A stretch of DNA of 64,000 nucleotides, taken from NCBI RefSeq assembly GCF_949628215.1, contig NC_134276.1:37278067-37342066 (forward strand), read 5' to 3'. Shown one piece after another: positions 1-11,984 of the stretch. The DNA is from Phalacrocorax aristotelis (taxonomy: Eukaryota > Chordata > Aves > Suliformes > Phalacrocoracidae). The notes under the pieces were generated by a model that searched no databases, was not told the origin of the DNA, and saw nothing but the letters and a program-made list of their open reading frames with translations. Position 1 is the first letter of the stretch. Each line of letters begins with the position of its first letter. The translations under genes were made by a program, and so were the position numbers.

Positions 1-3000
1 TTCAGCAGTAAGTATACTTTTTACCTTATTCTCTTGCCTAACAGTTGTGAAAAAAGAGAAACCTCAATTCCAGTCCCAGATTCAAAATCATGTGCATGTG
101 CTGTATTAACCAACTATTAGAGGAGGAATATCTTTCTCTCTTAATACTATGCAAAAGAGAACAGTTTCAAAAGGTAGAGATAAGAACGTAAACCTCAGGA
201 TCAGCATCTTTGCATCCCATCTGAATATAAATGCATGCATCAATTTTTATTTCAGTTCTTACAGGCTGCTATTTATTATATTAAAATGAAGACTTGTTGC
301 ATGGGTCCCAAATTCCTGCAGATAGAAGATAAGAAGTTAAACAAGTTCCTGTGGAGATCCTTTGGATGCTGCTAAATCATGATAAAATTGTTCTATTGGG
401 GTACTTAAACTCTGATTTTTTTAACTTAGACATAAAAAAAATTAAACAGGATTATGCATGATTAATACTGTAGCTAATGGAAATTATGCTGCAAAAAGCT
501 GGATTTTCTCTTTTCTTCATGTAGGGAGAATGGGAAGTTCCATACTTCTGTGTTTGTGGATCCATGTTTTCTTGAGAATGAGCCTCATCCCAACTCTAAT
601 TTTCCACACAAATACTTGTTCTTTCTAAAACTTGAAAAATAATAACACTGTTCCCTAACCCATCTCCCCTAAATGAAAATTACTAACCTCTTTGCCTAAA
701 AGAAATATCTGCTAACTTATTTATGCCAGCTAAGTTATTTTAGAAATCAGGGTTTCAAAGGAGAAACATCATTTTAACTGACAAAAAACACACAGACTTC
801 CTGCAAAAAGATTTCTATTTGCCAGCTGTACAGGCTACTACAAGTGTCTAAACATGAAAAAGTAAAATATTGTACAGCATTTCAGAGCTTTTATACTGTG
901 ATTGTAAAATATCTGGGAGGTTTGCCAGACTCAGTCAAAAGAAGAACACAGCATTTTCTCATCACTAATAACAATGACCTGAAGTCACACTGAAGATTGT
1001 AAGGTCAATTTCCCTCTTAAATCGAAAAAAGAAAATAGAACAGATGTGGGTAGTAGCTTCTGTATTTATAAATTGCATGACAGCTGGGTTAGGCTATATG
1101 ATCTCCAGTTTCTATGCATTTAAGGTGTTTTTATTGAATCATTCGTACTAATCAGATAAAAGTGTTAAGGTGCATTTTTAAGGTATTGTACAACAGAAAT
1201 GAAGTAGGCAATTTCATAGTGTGCATTTAAAATTGAACATTTTTCTTCATTAAATATGTTCAGATAAGTTTACCAGGTGGAATGCAGATTTCAAGGAGAA
1301 TTTTCTGGGTTTGAATGATCAATTCTGAATTGACACAGCCTACAGGCATGTGATGATTAAATTAGAACATTTTAAATAAAAGTGTAAATTGCACAAAGCA
1401 TTAATTAAAACTACCTTCTACCAGATATTTGTTTATTTGGTGGGTTCTGGGGTTTTTTTGGTTTACAATTGCAGCAACAGTAGCTGTGTAACCAACACAC
1501 TGATGTCATGTATTCCGTCATTTTAGAGGCATATAATTCTAGAAATAGAAATTTTTACACATACAGAAACTCTCACTCTGCCTTATTTCATACATTAAAC
1601 AGACCATTTTATCAGATACATAATTTCTCGTTACTGACTCATTATGTCTATGTGCTGAAATTATTTCCACAGGCTACACACCGATATTTTTGGCTACTAC
1701 ATCTTTACATTAAAATGCCAACCATCTGCTTGTGGATGACAGCATCTAGGCAACTCTTCCCTTTAAATGCCAGCATTTTATTTGTAATCCCTTACTGGGT
1801 CAAACATGCAAATCACATTGCACCTCTTTCTACTGTGCAATTCATTTCATCTAACCTATACATTTTAACATTAGACATAGCAACCTACTGAGCCTAGATC
1901 TATACGTGCTGAAGAAAAAGGAACCTCAGTAAGAGTAGTTTATCTGAAACATCTTAAATGCCTATCACAGAATGAGACAAATCTTTGACAATGCCTTCTG
2001 TCTCCTTGACATAAGGAAAGACTAGGTGAACGGTTAGACTTAAAGGATTAACTTCTAACACTTACATTGGAGTACCAAGCAAGAGCTTAGAAGAGAGGTC
2101 TCAATTAACTAAGACTGAGCTAGACCATTTTCTAATCTCCAGCAAGCACAGCCAAGCATTTGATCCATAGCTGTTTCTCTAACCTATGTCATGTATACCT
2201 CAATTATTTCAGAAAAATATTTTTGTGGATATGGTAAAATACTTTTAATATCTACCAAACAGCAGTGGACAAAGAGTTTGGTGACTGTTCAGAAGAGGTA
2301 AAGAGAAAAATAAGGGAAGTAGAATGAATCAGTTTTAGCATACAGTATTTTCTCCCCCCCTGAGTTTTAGAAAAATTGGCGAGATAAGTTAAAGCAGCCC
2401 TCAGGCAGCTTAAACTTGTGCAATCAGCCTTTACACAGCAGATTGTCCTAAGTCTCTCTGACCTTGGCAGTTTTACAAGGGTCACATTTACATGTGGGTG
2501 ACCTGGTTCTGAATGACAACTGAAATGCTCTAGAATTTAGACAAGAAAATGTATATATATTTGTTTTCACAGTACTCTGCACAATGTAGTACTAATCTTT
2601 TACAAGGTCCATTTTGAGTGCTCATTTTTTATGGGCAGTGCAAAGAAAGGACTCCCATGCCACAGACAGATCAAAGTTCCCAGGTGCAGCACCATGAACA
2701 CAGAGCCCTTGAGCCAACCGAGGGTGATAGCTCTGCTTCCTCTCTCCACCTCAGCAGCCACAGCCTCTGCAGAAGACGGAGGGCAATGATAGATCCTTGG
2801 GAGCTTGGTAAGACCAGCAGTGGCATTTCCTCCTACTGCAGCCCTGTCAGCCTCCCAGCTGTGCTGCGTCGTCTCAGCATTCCTATTAAGGCCTCTGGGC
2901 ACTACAGTAAATAGTGAGCATTAAGGGATATAACATGCTGCAAAGTCTAACAGTGTTCATGCGTCACTAATTACCATAATGAGAAACTTGCAGCACATCA

Positions 3001-3250
3001 GCCAAGAAGAATTTGCATTGATTGTTTTTTCCCGTTCTCCAGCTAGAATAGGAAGAATTCCCATGACTCTGCTCTTGACCTTGAGGGCTTCTTCTCCTCC
3101 TTCTGTGTGTTGATATTCTTTACATGTGCACATAAGGTGGATGAATAAACAGGGATTTAAGCCCAGAAACGCCTAGTCTCCTAATAGGCCTTCATACTGC
3201 ACGTTTGCATAAATTCTAGTTGTGACTACCAAAGAAAGAAATGTGGAAAT
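1..3250. other. Gene-free AT-rich intergenic sequence
   Basis: I see no coding gene, RNA gene or recognisable transposon here. Open frames of about 100-127 codons exist (for example 1508-1891 plus, and overlapping frames on both strands at 2600-2914), but none shows a protein family motif or a splice context. The stretch at about 2640-2910 is somewhat richer in G+C than its surroundings. This is the distal upstream flank of PCDH17. Confidence 0.7.
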
Positions 3251-3251
3251 T

Positions 3252-3282
3252 TCACAGAATCACAGAATCACTGAATGGTCAT
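3252..3282 (-). repeat. CR1 3'-tail relic
   Basis: A short run of the CAGAATCA-type octamer repeat typical of the reverse complement of CR1 3' ends is present, followed by sequence too decayed to align by eye. It probably marks the 3' end of an old minus-strand CR1 insertion. It could also be a chance or independent microsatellite. Confidence 0.45.
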
Positions 3283-3599
3283 TTGATCTCAGTTGGCACA
3301 GACGTATTGAAGAGCAACTTCCATTTTCAACACTCTGCCCCTAACTCACTGTAGGGCCCTGCTGCATGTTAGCTATTGATTTGAGACATTTCTGCTGTTG
3401 ATTACAAATAGTCACTCATGAAGTCTGGATTCCTAGTCCACTAATACAGGGTTAATATCAGAATTAATTGAAGATTACATGTTCCTGAAGTACCATTATT
3501 AGCTGGAACAACTTCTAAACAACAGGGTGTTTTGTTGAAACTTGTCTTCTGTGCTGAACCTGTGTCTACTGGAGACAAAGCAACAAAGAAGGTTTCTGG

Positions 3600-3830
3600 A
3601 GCACAACATATTATACTGAAAGGCCTCCCAGGTCATTGATTCCTCTCCCCTGCTCTAACAGGCATTTCCTGCATTTTATAATCCCATTCAAAAATGTATT
3701 AAGCTCCACTTTAAAGCTACTTAAGTTGTTTCCTTCTGTTACTCTTATTGGAAGGCAGTTCCAGACAGGTGGAAGGTGGCTAGACAGTTGTATTGATCTC
3801 TAAATTCCCTGGAAATTCTATTTATAAAAT
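3600..3830 (-). repeat. Ancient CR1/L3-like LINE relic
   Basis: The plus strand reads like the antisense of the C-terminal reverse-transcriptase region and 3' end of an old amniote CR1/L3-type LINE. It has a tract resembling the conserved 'ggcagttccagac' antisense block, preceded by a decayed 'ctccactttaaagctactta' block. The element lies on the minus strand and is heavily diverged. The family name is recalled, not searched, so the assignment is tentative. Confidence 0.4.
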
Positions 3831-5472
3831 GTTAAGCATTTCACTAAGGATTTCCAAGTGGGTGTTTCTGATTGCTCAATACATAACAATTGTTCTGCTG
3901 ATAACAATCCTCTGTGTGTTTCATCTATAATGATCCATTTTATTTTCCTTGTAATAATATCATATTGCCATTTCATGCAGCTGTTACATGCACTTTATGA
4001 GCATACCACTGTTTTTTTAACATAATTGACTCAGTCCTTTGAGTTGCCAAGCACCTTATCTATGATTTCACTGAAAAAGCCTTAAGCAATACCCTAAGGT
4101 AAGCACTGTATTCAAGGACCTTGTTTCAGGTAAGCACACTTGGTTTTTTAGCCATGTATTTGAAGTGCTCTGTCTCTGTGCATATACCTCATTAATATAA
4201 AGTACTCAGTATAGCATTTCTATGATCATCATGTGTTTGCTTTAACAATTATATGATATTCTTTAAATTTTACCCTTAACTATGAAGGCCACATTCTGAT
4301 TTCATTTGAGTTTAAATCTGAATGGAAAAGTAAAAAAAAAATTACTCTGGAATTAATTTATCTTTAAAGAAAAGTAAAAATTAGCCCTGCTTCTTACGAG
4401 GAACCTGAACATAAGAAGAAAACTAAATACTATATACAGTAGCAGTGTGTTCACTTCCTGTAGTCACACTTGCTGTCATGACTCATTTCGCTTTGCTCAT
4501 CAACTCTGAAGTGTGGTTACTGACGTCATGTAATCAACAGAGATCTCCACTGCAACATCCCTAAGAAAGTAGGCTCTTAACTGCTCTATTGCATCTTAGC
4601 TTTAAGGATCAAAACTGATCCAGCATTTGGTCTGGCCCCATGCTTGAAGGAAGCAATACTCTTACGAACATAAATTTTTTTTAAGAGAAAACAAAAGTTA
4701 AGAATGCTATTGGGAAACAACTAAACCTATATATCATACGTCTGTGTGGGTGTATTCTGAATCTCACTGCACTGGCATATAGAATACTTGATGATTTTGA
4801 CTGTTCCCTTTTTATATCTGTCTCTGACACTTCTACCATTATGCATTATTAAGTGAAAACCTGACCCCTTTGAAGTTAATGGAAAAAAGTCTTCCTACTT
4901 TTAATGTGAGTTATTATCTTTTGGTAAGGTTACTGCATGGATTGAATCTTTGTGCTACCAGCAAGTGCTGTCCCTTGACTTGAAAAGAACTCTGCAAACA
5001 TGTAGATGTTCTTGTTATCACATCCTGCTGAAGGATGTGAACATTTTACTTTAAAAACAGCCTGAAAAAAATAACAGTTACTAATATATCTCATTGGACT
5101 GCTGTGAAATCATTTGTACAGTGCAAATTAATATTTGCACTGTGAAGCACCTTTGGATCTTTGTATGAAAGATTATGTGTTTAAATGCAAAGTATTAAAA
5201 TTCATCTCTGCGTGGAATTTTTCAAGAAGAAAAAGGTGGGCAATTCAGTTTAATTAGTCAACTAATAAAAAAATTAAAAGTGTTTAACAATCTTCAATTT
5301 ACATTTCTCAATGGAAACCAATATTATGCATAGATTATAGCCAGGATAATATTATTAGTAGAGTGACTGACTCAAATTAATCATGACTGAAAATCTGATT
5401 ACCACAAGGGATCATGCTGCTATCATAGACTACACAAACCTTTCTTTTCATCTTCTTACTACAGCACCAAGT
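3831..5472. other. Gene-free AT-rich intergenic sequence
   Basis: No gene or transposon is recognised. The one short site worth noting is a perfect palindromic cAMP-response-element octamer at 4521-4528, listed separately. Confidence 0.65.
4521..4528. promoter_or_regulatory. Perfect CRE palindrome TGACGTCA
   Basis: The octamer TGACGTCA is the full consensus binding site for CREB/ATF-type bZIP factors. It stands in CpG-poor intergenic DNA, where CpG-containing sites normally decay. There is no independent evidence of activity, and an 8-mer can occur by chance in 64 kb. Confidence 0.3.
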
Positions 5473-5569
5473 TTCATAGAATCATAGAATCATAGGATAG
5501 TTCAGCTTGGAAGGGATCTTAAAGATCATCTAATTGCAACCCCCCTGCCATGGGCAGGGACACTTTCCA

Positions 5570-8300
5570 CTAGACCAGGTTGCTCAAAGCCCCATCCAAC
5601 CTGGCGCTGAACACTTCCATGGAGGGACCACCCACAGCTTCTCTGGGCAACATGTACCAGGGCCTCACCACTCTCATAGTGAAGAATTTCTTCCTTATGT
5701 CTAATCTAAATCTACTCTCTTTCAGGTTAAAGCCATCACCCCTTGTCCTATCACTACGTAGCCCTTTTAAAAGTCCCTCTCCCGTTTTCTTGCAGGGCCC
5801 CTTCAGGTATTGGAAGGCTGCTATAAAGTCCCCCTGAAGCCTTCTCTTCTCCAGGCTAAATAACCCCAACTCTCTCAGCCTGTCCTCACAGGAGAGGTGC
5901 TCCAGCACTCTCCTATCAACTTCATGGCCCTCCTCTGAACTCACTCCAACAAGTCCATGTCCTTCTTATGTTGGGGAGCCCCAGAGCTGAATGCAATACT
6001 CCAGGTGGGGTCTCACAAGAGTGGAGTAGAGGGGAAGAGTCACGTCCCTTGACATGCTGGTCACACTTCTTTCAATGCAGCCCAGTATATGTTTGGCCTG
6101 GGCTGCAAGCGCACATTGCTGGGTCATGTTGAGCTTCTTATCAACTAACACCCCCAAGTCCTTCTCCTCAGCTCTGTTCTCAATCCATTCTCTGCTGGCC
6201 TGTATTTGTGCTTGGGGTTGCCCCAATCCATGTGCAGGACCTTGCACTTGGCCTTGTTGAACTTCATGATGTTCACACAGGCCCACTTCTCAAGCCTATC
6301 GAGGTCCCTCTGGATGGCATCCCCTCCCTCCAGAGTGTTGACTGCACCACACAGCTTGGTGTTGTCAGTGAATTTGCTGAGGATGCACTCAATCCCACTG
6401 TCCATGTCGCTAACAAAGATGTTAAACAGTAAACAGTACTGGTCCCAATACCCACCCCTGAGGAATTCCACTTGTCACTGGCCTGTACGTGAACATCAAG
6501 CCATTGACTGCAGTTCTTTGACTGAGACCATACTGCCAATTCCTTATCCACTGAGCGGTCCATCAATCAAATCCATGTCTCTCCAATTTAAAGAAAAGGA
6601 TGTAATGTGGGACAGCGTCAAATGCTTTGCACAAGTCCAGGTATATGACGTCAGTTGTTCTTCCCTTATCCACCAGTGCTGTAATCCCATTGTAGAAGGC
6701 CACCAAATTTATCAGCCACAATTTGCCCTTATTGAAGCCATGTTGGCTGCCAACAATCACCTCCTTATCTTCTATGTGTCTTAGCATACTTTCCAGAAGG
6801 ATTTACTCCATGATCTTGCTGGGCACAGAGGTGAGACTGACTGGCCTGCAGTTCCCCAGGTCTTCCTTTTTTTCCCTTTTCAAAAGTGGGGATTATGTTT
6901 CCCCTTTTCCAGTCAGTAGGAACTTCCCCAGACTGCCATGACTTCTCAAATATAATGGAGAGTGGCTTAGCAACTTCATACACCAGTTCCCTCAGGACCC
7001 ATGGATGTATCTCATCAGGTCCCATAGACTTGTGCACTTTCAGGTTCCTTAGATGGTCTTGAACCTAATCTTCTACTATAGTGGGTGGTTCTTCATTCTC
7101 CCAGTCCCTGCCTTTGCCTTCTGTAACTTAGGCAGAGTGGATTGAGCACTTCCTGGTGAAGACTGAGGCAAAAAAGTTGTTGAGTACCTCAGCCTTCTCT
7201 GTATCCCGGGTAACCAGGTCTCCTGTTTCCTTCTGGAGAGGGCCCATATTTTCCCTAGTCTTCCTTTTATCATCGACATACCTATAGAAGCTTTTCTTGT
7301 TGCCCTTGACATCTCTGGCCAGATTTAATTCCATCAGGGCTTTAGCTTTCCTAACCTGATCCCTGGCTGCTTGGACAATTTCTCTGTATTCCTCCGAGGT
7401 TACATGCCCTTGCTTCCACCCTCTGTAGGCTTCCTTTCTGTGTTTGAGTTTGTCCAGGAGCTCCTTGTTCACCCATGCAGGCCTCCTGGATTTTTTGCTT
7501 TACTTCCTTTTTGTTGGGATGTGTCATTCCTGAGGTGATTCTTGAATATTAACCAGCTTTCTTGAGCCCCTCTTCCCTCCAGGGCTTTATCCCATCATAC
7601 TCTACCAAGAAGATCCCTGAAGAGGCCAAAGTCTGCTCTCCTGAAGTCCACAGTAGTGAGCTTGCTGTGCACGCTCCTCAGTGCCCTAAGGATCTTGAAC
7701 TCCACCAATTCATGGTCACTGCAGCCAAGGCTGACCTTGAACTTCACATTCCCCACCAGTGCCTCTTTGTTGGTGAGAACAAGATCCAACATAACACCTC
7801 TCCTCTTTGGCTCCTTTATCACTTGGAGAAGGAAGTTATCATCAGTACATTCCAGGAACCTCCCAGATTGCTTATGCCCTGATGTGCTGTCCCTCCAACA
7901 GATATCAGGGTGATTGAAGTCCCCCAGGAGGACCAGGACTTGTGGACATGAGGCTGCTCCCATCTGCCTATAGAGGGCCTCATCTGCTCAGTCTTCCTGG
8001 TTGGGTGGCCTGTAGCAGACCCCCACTATGTCACCTGTCCCTGCCCTCCCTTTAATCCTGACCCACAAACCCTTGGTTGACTCCTCATCCATCCCCAGGT
8101 GGAGATCCATGCACTCCAGCTGGTCATTGACACAGAGGGTGAAACCCTCTCCTCATTTCCCCTGCCTGTCTTTCCTAAAGAGCCTGTATCCTTCCATTCC
8201 AACACTCCAGTCATAGGAGCCATCCCACCATGTCTCCATGATGCTAATAAGATCATAGCCCTGCAGGCATGCACATGTCTCTAACTCCTTTTGTTTATTC
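5570..8300 (-). pseudogene. CR1 ORF2 pseudogene (endonuclease + reverse transcriptase)
   Basis: This is the broken ORF2 of the large CR1. Read on the minus strand, about 8300-7560 encodes an APE-type endonuclease. Visible pieces are an out-of-frame 'ETWWDGSYDW'-like region near 8200 and an intact stretch with LLGDFNHPDICW and GCSDHELVEF at 7963-7595. About 7472-7128 is the basic linker ([33 protein letters not shown]). About 7037-6145 is the reverse transcriptase, with [27 protein letters not shown], and the catalytic box decayed to FTDNTK where FADDTK is expected. About 5944-5570 is the C-terminal domain ([16 protein letters not shown]). The loss of the second catalytic Asp and several frameshifts mean no enzyme is made. 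Confidence 0.85.
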
Positions 8301-8414
8301 CCCATGCTATGTGTGTTTGCACAGAGGCATTTAAATTGGGTCCCTGATGAAGGCTGGAGTGGCTGGAATTCCTTTGTGCTGCTTTTCAGGCGCTCTTCTG
8401 CTGACCTGGGATCC

Positions 8415-8596
8415 TTCTGTAGTACTCATCCCCGGAAACATTCAAGGTCAGGCTGAACAGGGCTCTGAGCAACCTGATCTAGTTGAAGATATCCCTGCTC
8501 CCTCCAGGGGGGTTGGATTTAGATGACCTCAAAAAGTCCCTTCCAACCTAAGTCATTCAATGATCCTATGATTCTATGACTCTCTGATTCTCTAGG
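8415..8596 (+). mobile_element. Nested CR1 3' fragment
   Basis: A 5'-truncated CR1 3' end in plus orientation lies inside the ORF1/ORF2 boundary of the larger minus-strand CR1. It shows the C-terminal ORF2 remnant, the 'gatgacctcaaaaagtccct' type block before the end, and terminal octamers (GATCCTATGATTCTATGACT). The surrounding CR1 continues on both sides, so this insertion is younger than its host element. Confidence 0.85.
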
Positions 8597-8599
8597 CTC

Positions 8600-9600
8600 T
8601 GGGCATCTATTGCTGGTACTGGCATCAAACTGGTAGGAATGAGATAGACTTGAGGTTCCCCTCCCACAGCAACTTTAGTTTAAAACCCTCTTCACCAGCT
8701 TGACAAGCCTATGACCAGGCTGCCAGGGCTCTGTAATCCTTCTTGGTTCTCCTCAGACTGCTTCTGGCTGTATCACTGGCACCCACATGATAAAACAGCA
8801 GCAGATAATAGTCAGTGCACTGTACGAGGCTTGGTAGTCTCTCGGTGACATCCCTGATATGAGCCCCAGCAGCACACCTCTCTAGAGAGTGCATCAGGTC
8901 AGCAAACGGGTGCTGCCATACCTCTCAGAAGACAGTTGCATACTACCATCACCTGTCACCTTTTCTTAATTGCACTGGTTGTTATATGGGGAGCAGATTG
9001 GGCTGCCTTACTCAGGTCCAGTGTCTCTCCTGGTGTGGCAGGTCCTTCCTTTTCACTCTGTAGAGCGTTGAAGAGGTTCTGCAAGGACACCTCACTCAGG
9101 CTTTGGGGGAGGCCTCTTCCTCCTGTTGGTCCTTGCTATTGCAACTGACAAATCTTCTGCATTATTGGCCCCTCTCCCTTCTGTGTGTACCAGTGGGGAA
9201 GTTTTTCTCTGTTTGTGCATGGGTTGTGGATCCACTGCAGACTGCACTTGGAACCAGCTGTCTAACTCCTTCTCAGCCTTCCTGTTACACAGCCTTCTTG
9301 CCACCTCCTGCAGCTCAGCCACCTGCTGCAGGAGGTCCTCTACCTGGGCACAACTTTTGCAGGCAGCTCAGCTGCCTGTCCCTGCTCCAGGAGAAAGGTC
9401 TATGCACTTCCTGCAGTCTGAGGTCTGCACTGCAACCTCTACCTTCAGCAGTTCCATCTGCATGGAGGCATCAGCCACTTCTAAGGTAGATGGTGCAGAA
9501 CCCCCAGCTGGAGCTGCAGCCTTTGCCCTCAGGCAACTGCCCACCATTCTGCCTTGAGGGTCAGGTAGGATGAGTGCCCTTGACATGTGTTGATGGTCAC
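8600..9600 (-). pseudogene. CR1 ORF1 pseudogene (coiled coil, esterase-like block)
   Basis: This is the broken ORF1 of the large CR1 on the minus strand. About 9586-9370 includes a Cys pair (CRKC) that may be the remnant of a zinc-binding region. About 9322-9092 has a charged, coiled-coil-like stretch (AELQEVARRLCNRKAEKELD). About 8894-8709 has LLLFYHVGASDTARSSLRR, which matches the SGNH/GDSL-esterase block III region (GxND-like, here GASD) known in ORF1 of CR1-type LINEs. Frames are interrupted, so no product is expected. In the family, ORF1 is an RNA-binding/chaperone protein with an accessory esterase domain. Confidence 0.7.
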
Positions 9601-10997
9601 AGAATGGTGACCAGTTGCTGAGTTATGTGTACTTCAAGTCTCCTACTGGGCCAGAGGAATGCCCCTCCTTTGAAGAAATGCCCTACCTGCATGCTTTTGC
9701 TGTGCAAACTGATGCGCCATGCCCTGTTTGCCTGTCCTGGTCGCAGCACTCGTGGTCAACTGTGCTGCTTAGGGCTGCCTTTTGTGGTAGCGCAGGGTGG
9801 CCGCTGTTATTCCTGGCCCTGTCAATGCCTCGTCAGCTGTTCTTGTGAGAAATCCTGGCTCCTGGCAGGTCTCCGCACTCCCCTGGGGTTACCCCAGCAC
9901 AGGAAACCCATCTGTATGCTGCCATCCACCGCTCCGCTGCGGAACATCCCTGCACCGGAGGTGATCGCCTCTGCAAGTGGTTCAAATTTCTCCCTCTGTG
10001 CAGAGAGGAGGTGTACAGGAATCTCAGTTCCCAGTGTCTCAAAACTGCTAATTTGATATTATAATGCACATCTTGTGAATGATGGGCCTCAAATTGATTT
10101 TATTCTTACAAAGAAGAAACTACACACAAGGACAACTCTTTTTAATAATGTTATTTACAAGGTGTTAATGTGCAATTTGTTACTTGTCAAAACGGTGGGA
10201 TTTATGTTCTCATTCCATGTTAAATATAATTAGATAATAATTTCCAAAGGATATGCAGACAGAAGAGGTATATCATATTTTTAGTTTTGTTGCAACTTTC
10301 ATTATTTGCTTTCGTTTCTTCTCTCAGAATACAGAAGTTTAAGTTATATGTTTCCAGTATGCTCAAAAGAAATCCATTAGAAAGAAGTTGGGTTTCCTCA
10401 GCTTCAAGGGTATTCATGTTCTGTGTATGTACATATTGATAAAGATCTTTTAAAGGAAATAGTTGTAAATTAGATTGTGGTACAATGCATTATTACATAA
10501 ATTTTCTTCTGGGATTAAAAAAAAAGCACTTTTCTCCCAAACAAGATTTGCACAATGCATTATAAGTATATTTCTTTTGGCTAGCTGTATTGGTTTACAG
10601 TTTATTTAGTTGGGACATTGAAATGTATTATTTTTATAGTCTTGCTTAATTGAAAGGTGCTCTGCAAGCCTATGGTAAAAATAAGCCCTACCCCAAAGAG
10701 TTGAAAATAAAATGACAAGATGAGAAAGGTACTTGAAATAAAAAGTAGAAGAAGAATTATAACAAACCAGCCTGATAACACACCACATTTTCTAGTATAG
10801 AAAAGTTGTGGTTACAATTTGTAGCAAATCAGATTACATCTACTCTTCTAACTGCATCCACCCCAGGGAGGGATGCTTGGCAGCCAGCCTCAGAAGTAGC
10901 CTCCTCTAGGGTAGATTAGTTGTATTTGCATGAGCAGTTCTTGGCTTTAGATCCTTTCTAGGCCTTGTATAGTTTATACAAAGGTCCATTTGTAAAT

Positions 10998-11080
10998 TCA
11001 TATATATATATGTATGTATATATAAAATATGGTGGTTTTCTTTTTCGATCTCTGTGTGTATATGTGTGTGTGTGTACATG
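10998..11080. repeat. AT and TG dinucleotide repeat cluster
   Basis: An imperfect (AT)n/(TATG)n tract near 11000-11028 is followed by a (TG)n tract near 11053-11079. It is simple low-complexity sequence, likely length-polymorphic. Confidence 0.8.
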
Positions 11081-11719
11081 TATTTATTGATGGGAGGGTT
11101 GAGGAAAGGACTTTAAATTAATGTGTTTGAAATAATGAGACAATTGTGTTTCAACCCACCTGAAAGGTTTTTTATCACATGAAAATGTGGCCATATGTCA
11201 CGTATCTTGAGGGGGTGACCAAGGACATAGGGGAGTGTAGGAAAGTCCCTAGCCTGGTAGATAATAATGAAGGACTGCTCAGGGCAGGAGGAGAAAAACC
11301 CCTCTCATCTGTAATGCTTATTGAAAGCATTTGTTGGAATGTGCAACCCACTGAACCATGCTTGGATTTAATTTAGGAGGGAAGTGTTTGGGTCAGAAGA
11401 GAATTTAGGAACAAACTAACATTTATAAACCATGGGCAGTCAGTATACTAACACTAAAACTGAGCTGGAGAGAGAAATTACTTGATACCTAAATAACACT
11501 AGTGAGCTCCAAGAAACACATGGAAATCAGGCATTTCTATAAGGACCTACCAACACTAGGATAATTTATATGCCATAAATATAAAAAAATTAAGTGCCTT
11601 TTTTAATATATGTAGAATTCACCTTATCTAGATTAAAATGTCTAATAATTTTCAAACCTATCTTTTGTGTTTTTATAACTTTAAAACCTGATTTATCAAA
11701 CTAGGTTAACTATAGAGTC

Positions 11720-11770
11720 TCTCTGGAGACTCTTTCACTCTCTCCAGAGAGGGGAAATTGTCTCTGGAGA
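11720..11770. repeat. Three phased inverted 10-mers TCTCTGGAGA
   Basis: TCTCTGGAGA occurs at 11720-11729 and 11761-11770, with its exact reverse complement TCTCCAGAGA at 11741-11750. The spacings are 21 and 20 bp, about two helical turns each. The single strand could form alternative hairpins between neighbouring units. The function is unknown. Confidence 0.6.
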
Positions 11771-11968
11771 AGCCTACTTTGCTGTACTGACTATAGAGAA
11801 GTTTAAGGCAACTCCAGTCATAATAATTAAGTCCTTCATTTTAGGAATCTATAGATGCTTGGGTACCTAAGTGAGGTGATTAAGTGCTACAACTTTCATT
11901 TTTGCTTCTCTTTACACCTCAGGGATTGTAACATCATGCAAATTGCAATTCATAACAATGACAGTTGC

Positions 11969-11984
11969 GGGGGGGGGGGGGGGG
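11969..11984 (+). repeat. Poly-G run (16 G)
   Basis: A homopolymer of 16 G is followed by two further G4 blocks, capable of G-quadruplex formation. The length may also be affected by sequencing error. Confidence 0.8.

Larger units (their letters stand above)
5473..10050 (-). mobile_element. Nearly full-length degenerate CR1 LINE retrotransposon
   Basis: A CR1 non-LTR retrotransposon lies on the minus strand. Its 3' end is at 5473, marked by ATCATAGAATCATAGAATC-type octamers on the plus strand. It continues through the ORF2 reverse transcriptase, linker and endonuclease and then ORF1 up to roughly 10050, where homology fades. At about 4.4 kb (excluding the nested insert) it is close to the usual full length of CR1, which is rare because most CR1 copies are strongly 5' truncated. 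All reading frames are broken by stops and frameshifts, so it is inactive. A second CR1 3' fragment in the opposite orientation is nested at about 8415-8596. The 5' (right) boundary is approximate. Confidence 0.88.

Noticed and set aside
1508-1891. 127-codon open frame on the plus strand
   Set aside because: Aromatic- and Ile/Leu-rich composition expected from AT-rich DNA, no family motif, no promoter or splice context. Treated as a chance frame.
2600-2914. Overlapping open frames of about 100 codons on both strands
   Set aside because: Frames open on both strands are typical of a moderately GC-rich stretch. No protein similarity is recognised on either strand.
6646-6653. Second TGACGTCA octamer
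   Set aside because: It lies inside the decayed CR1 ORF2 and is more likely part of element-derived sequence than an independent regulatory site.
6206-6784. 192-codon plus-strand frame
   Set aside because: It is the antisense of the CR1 reverse-transcriptase region and carries no independent signal.
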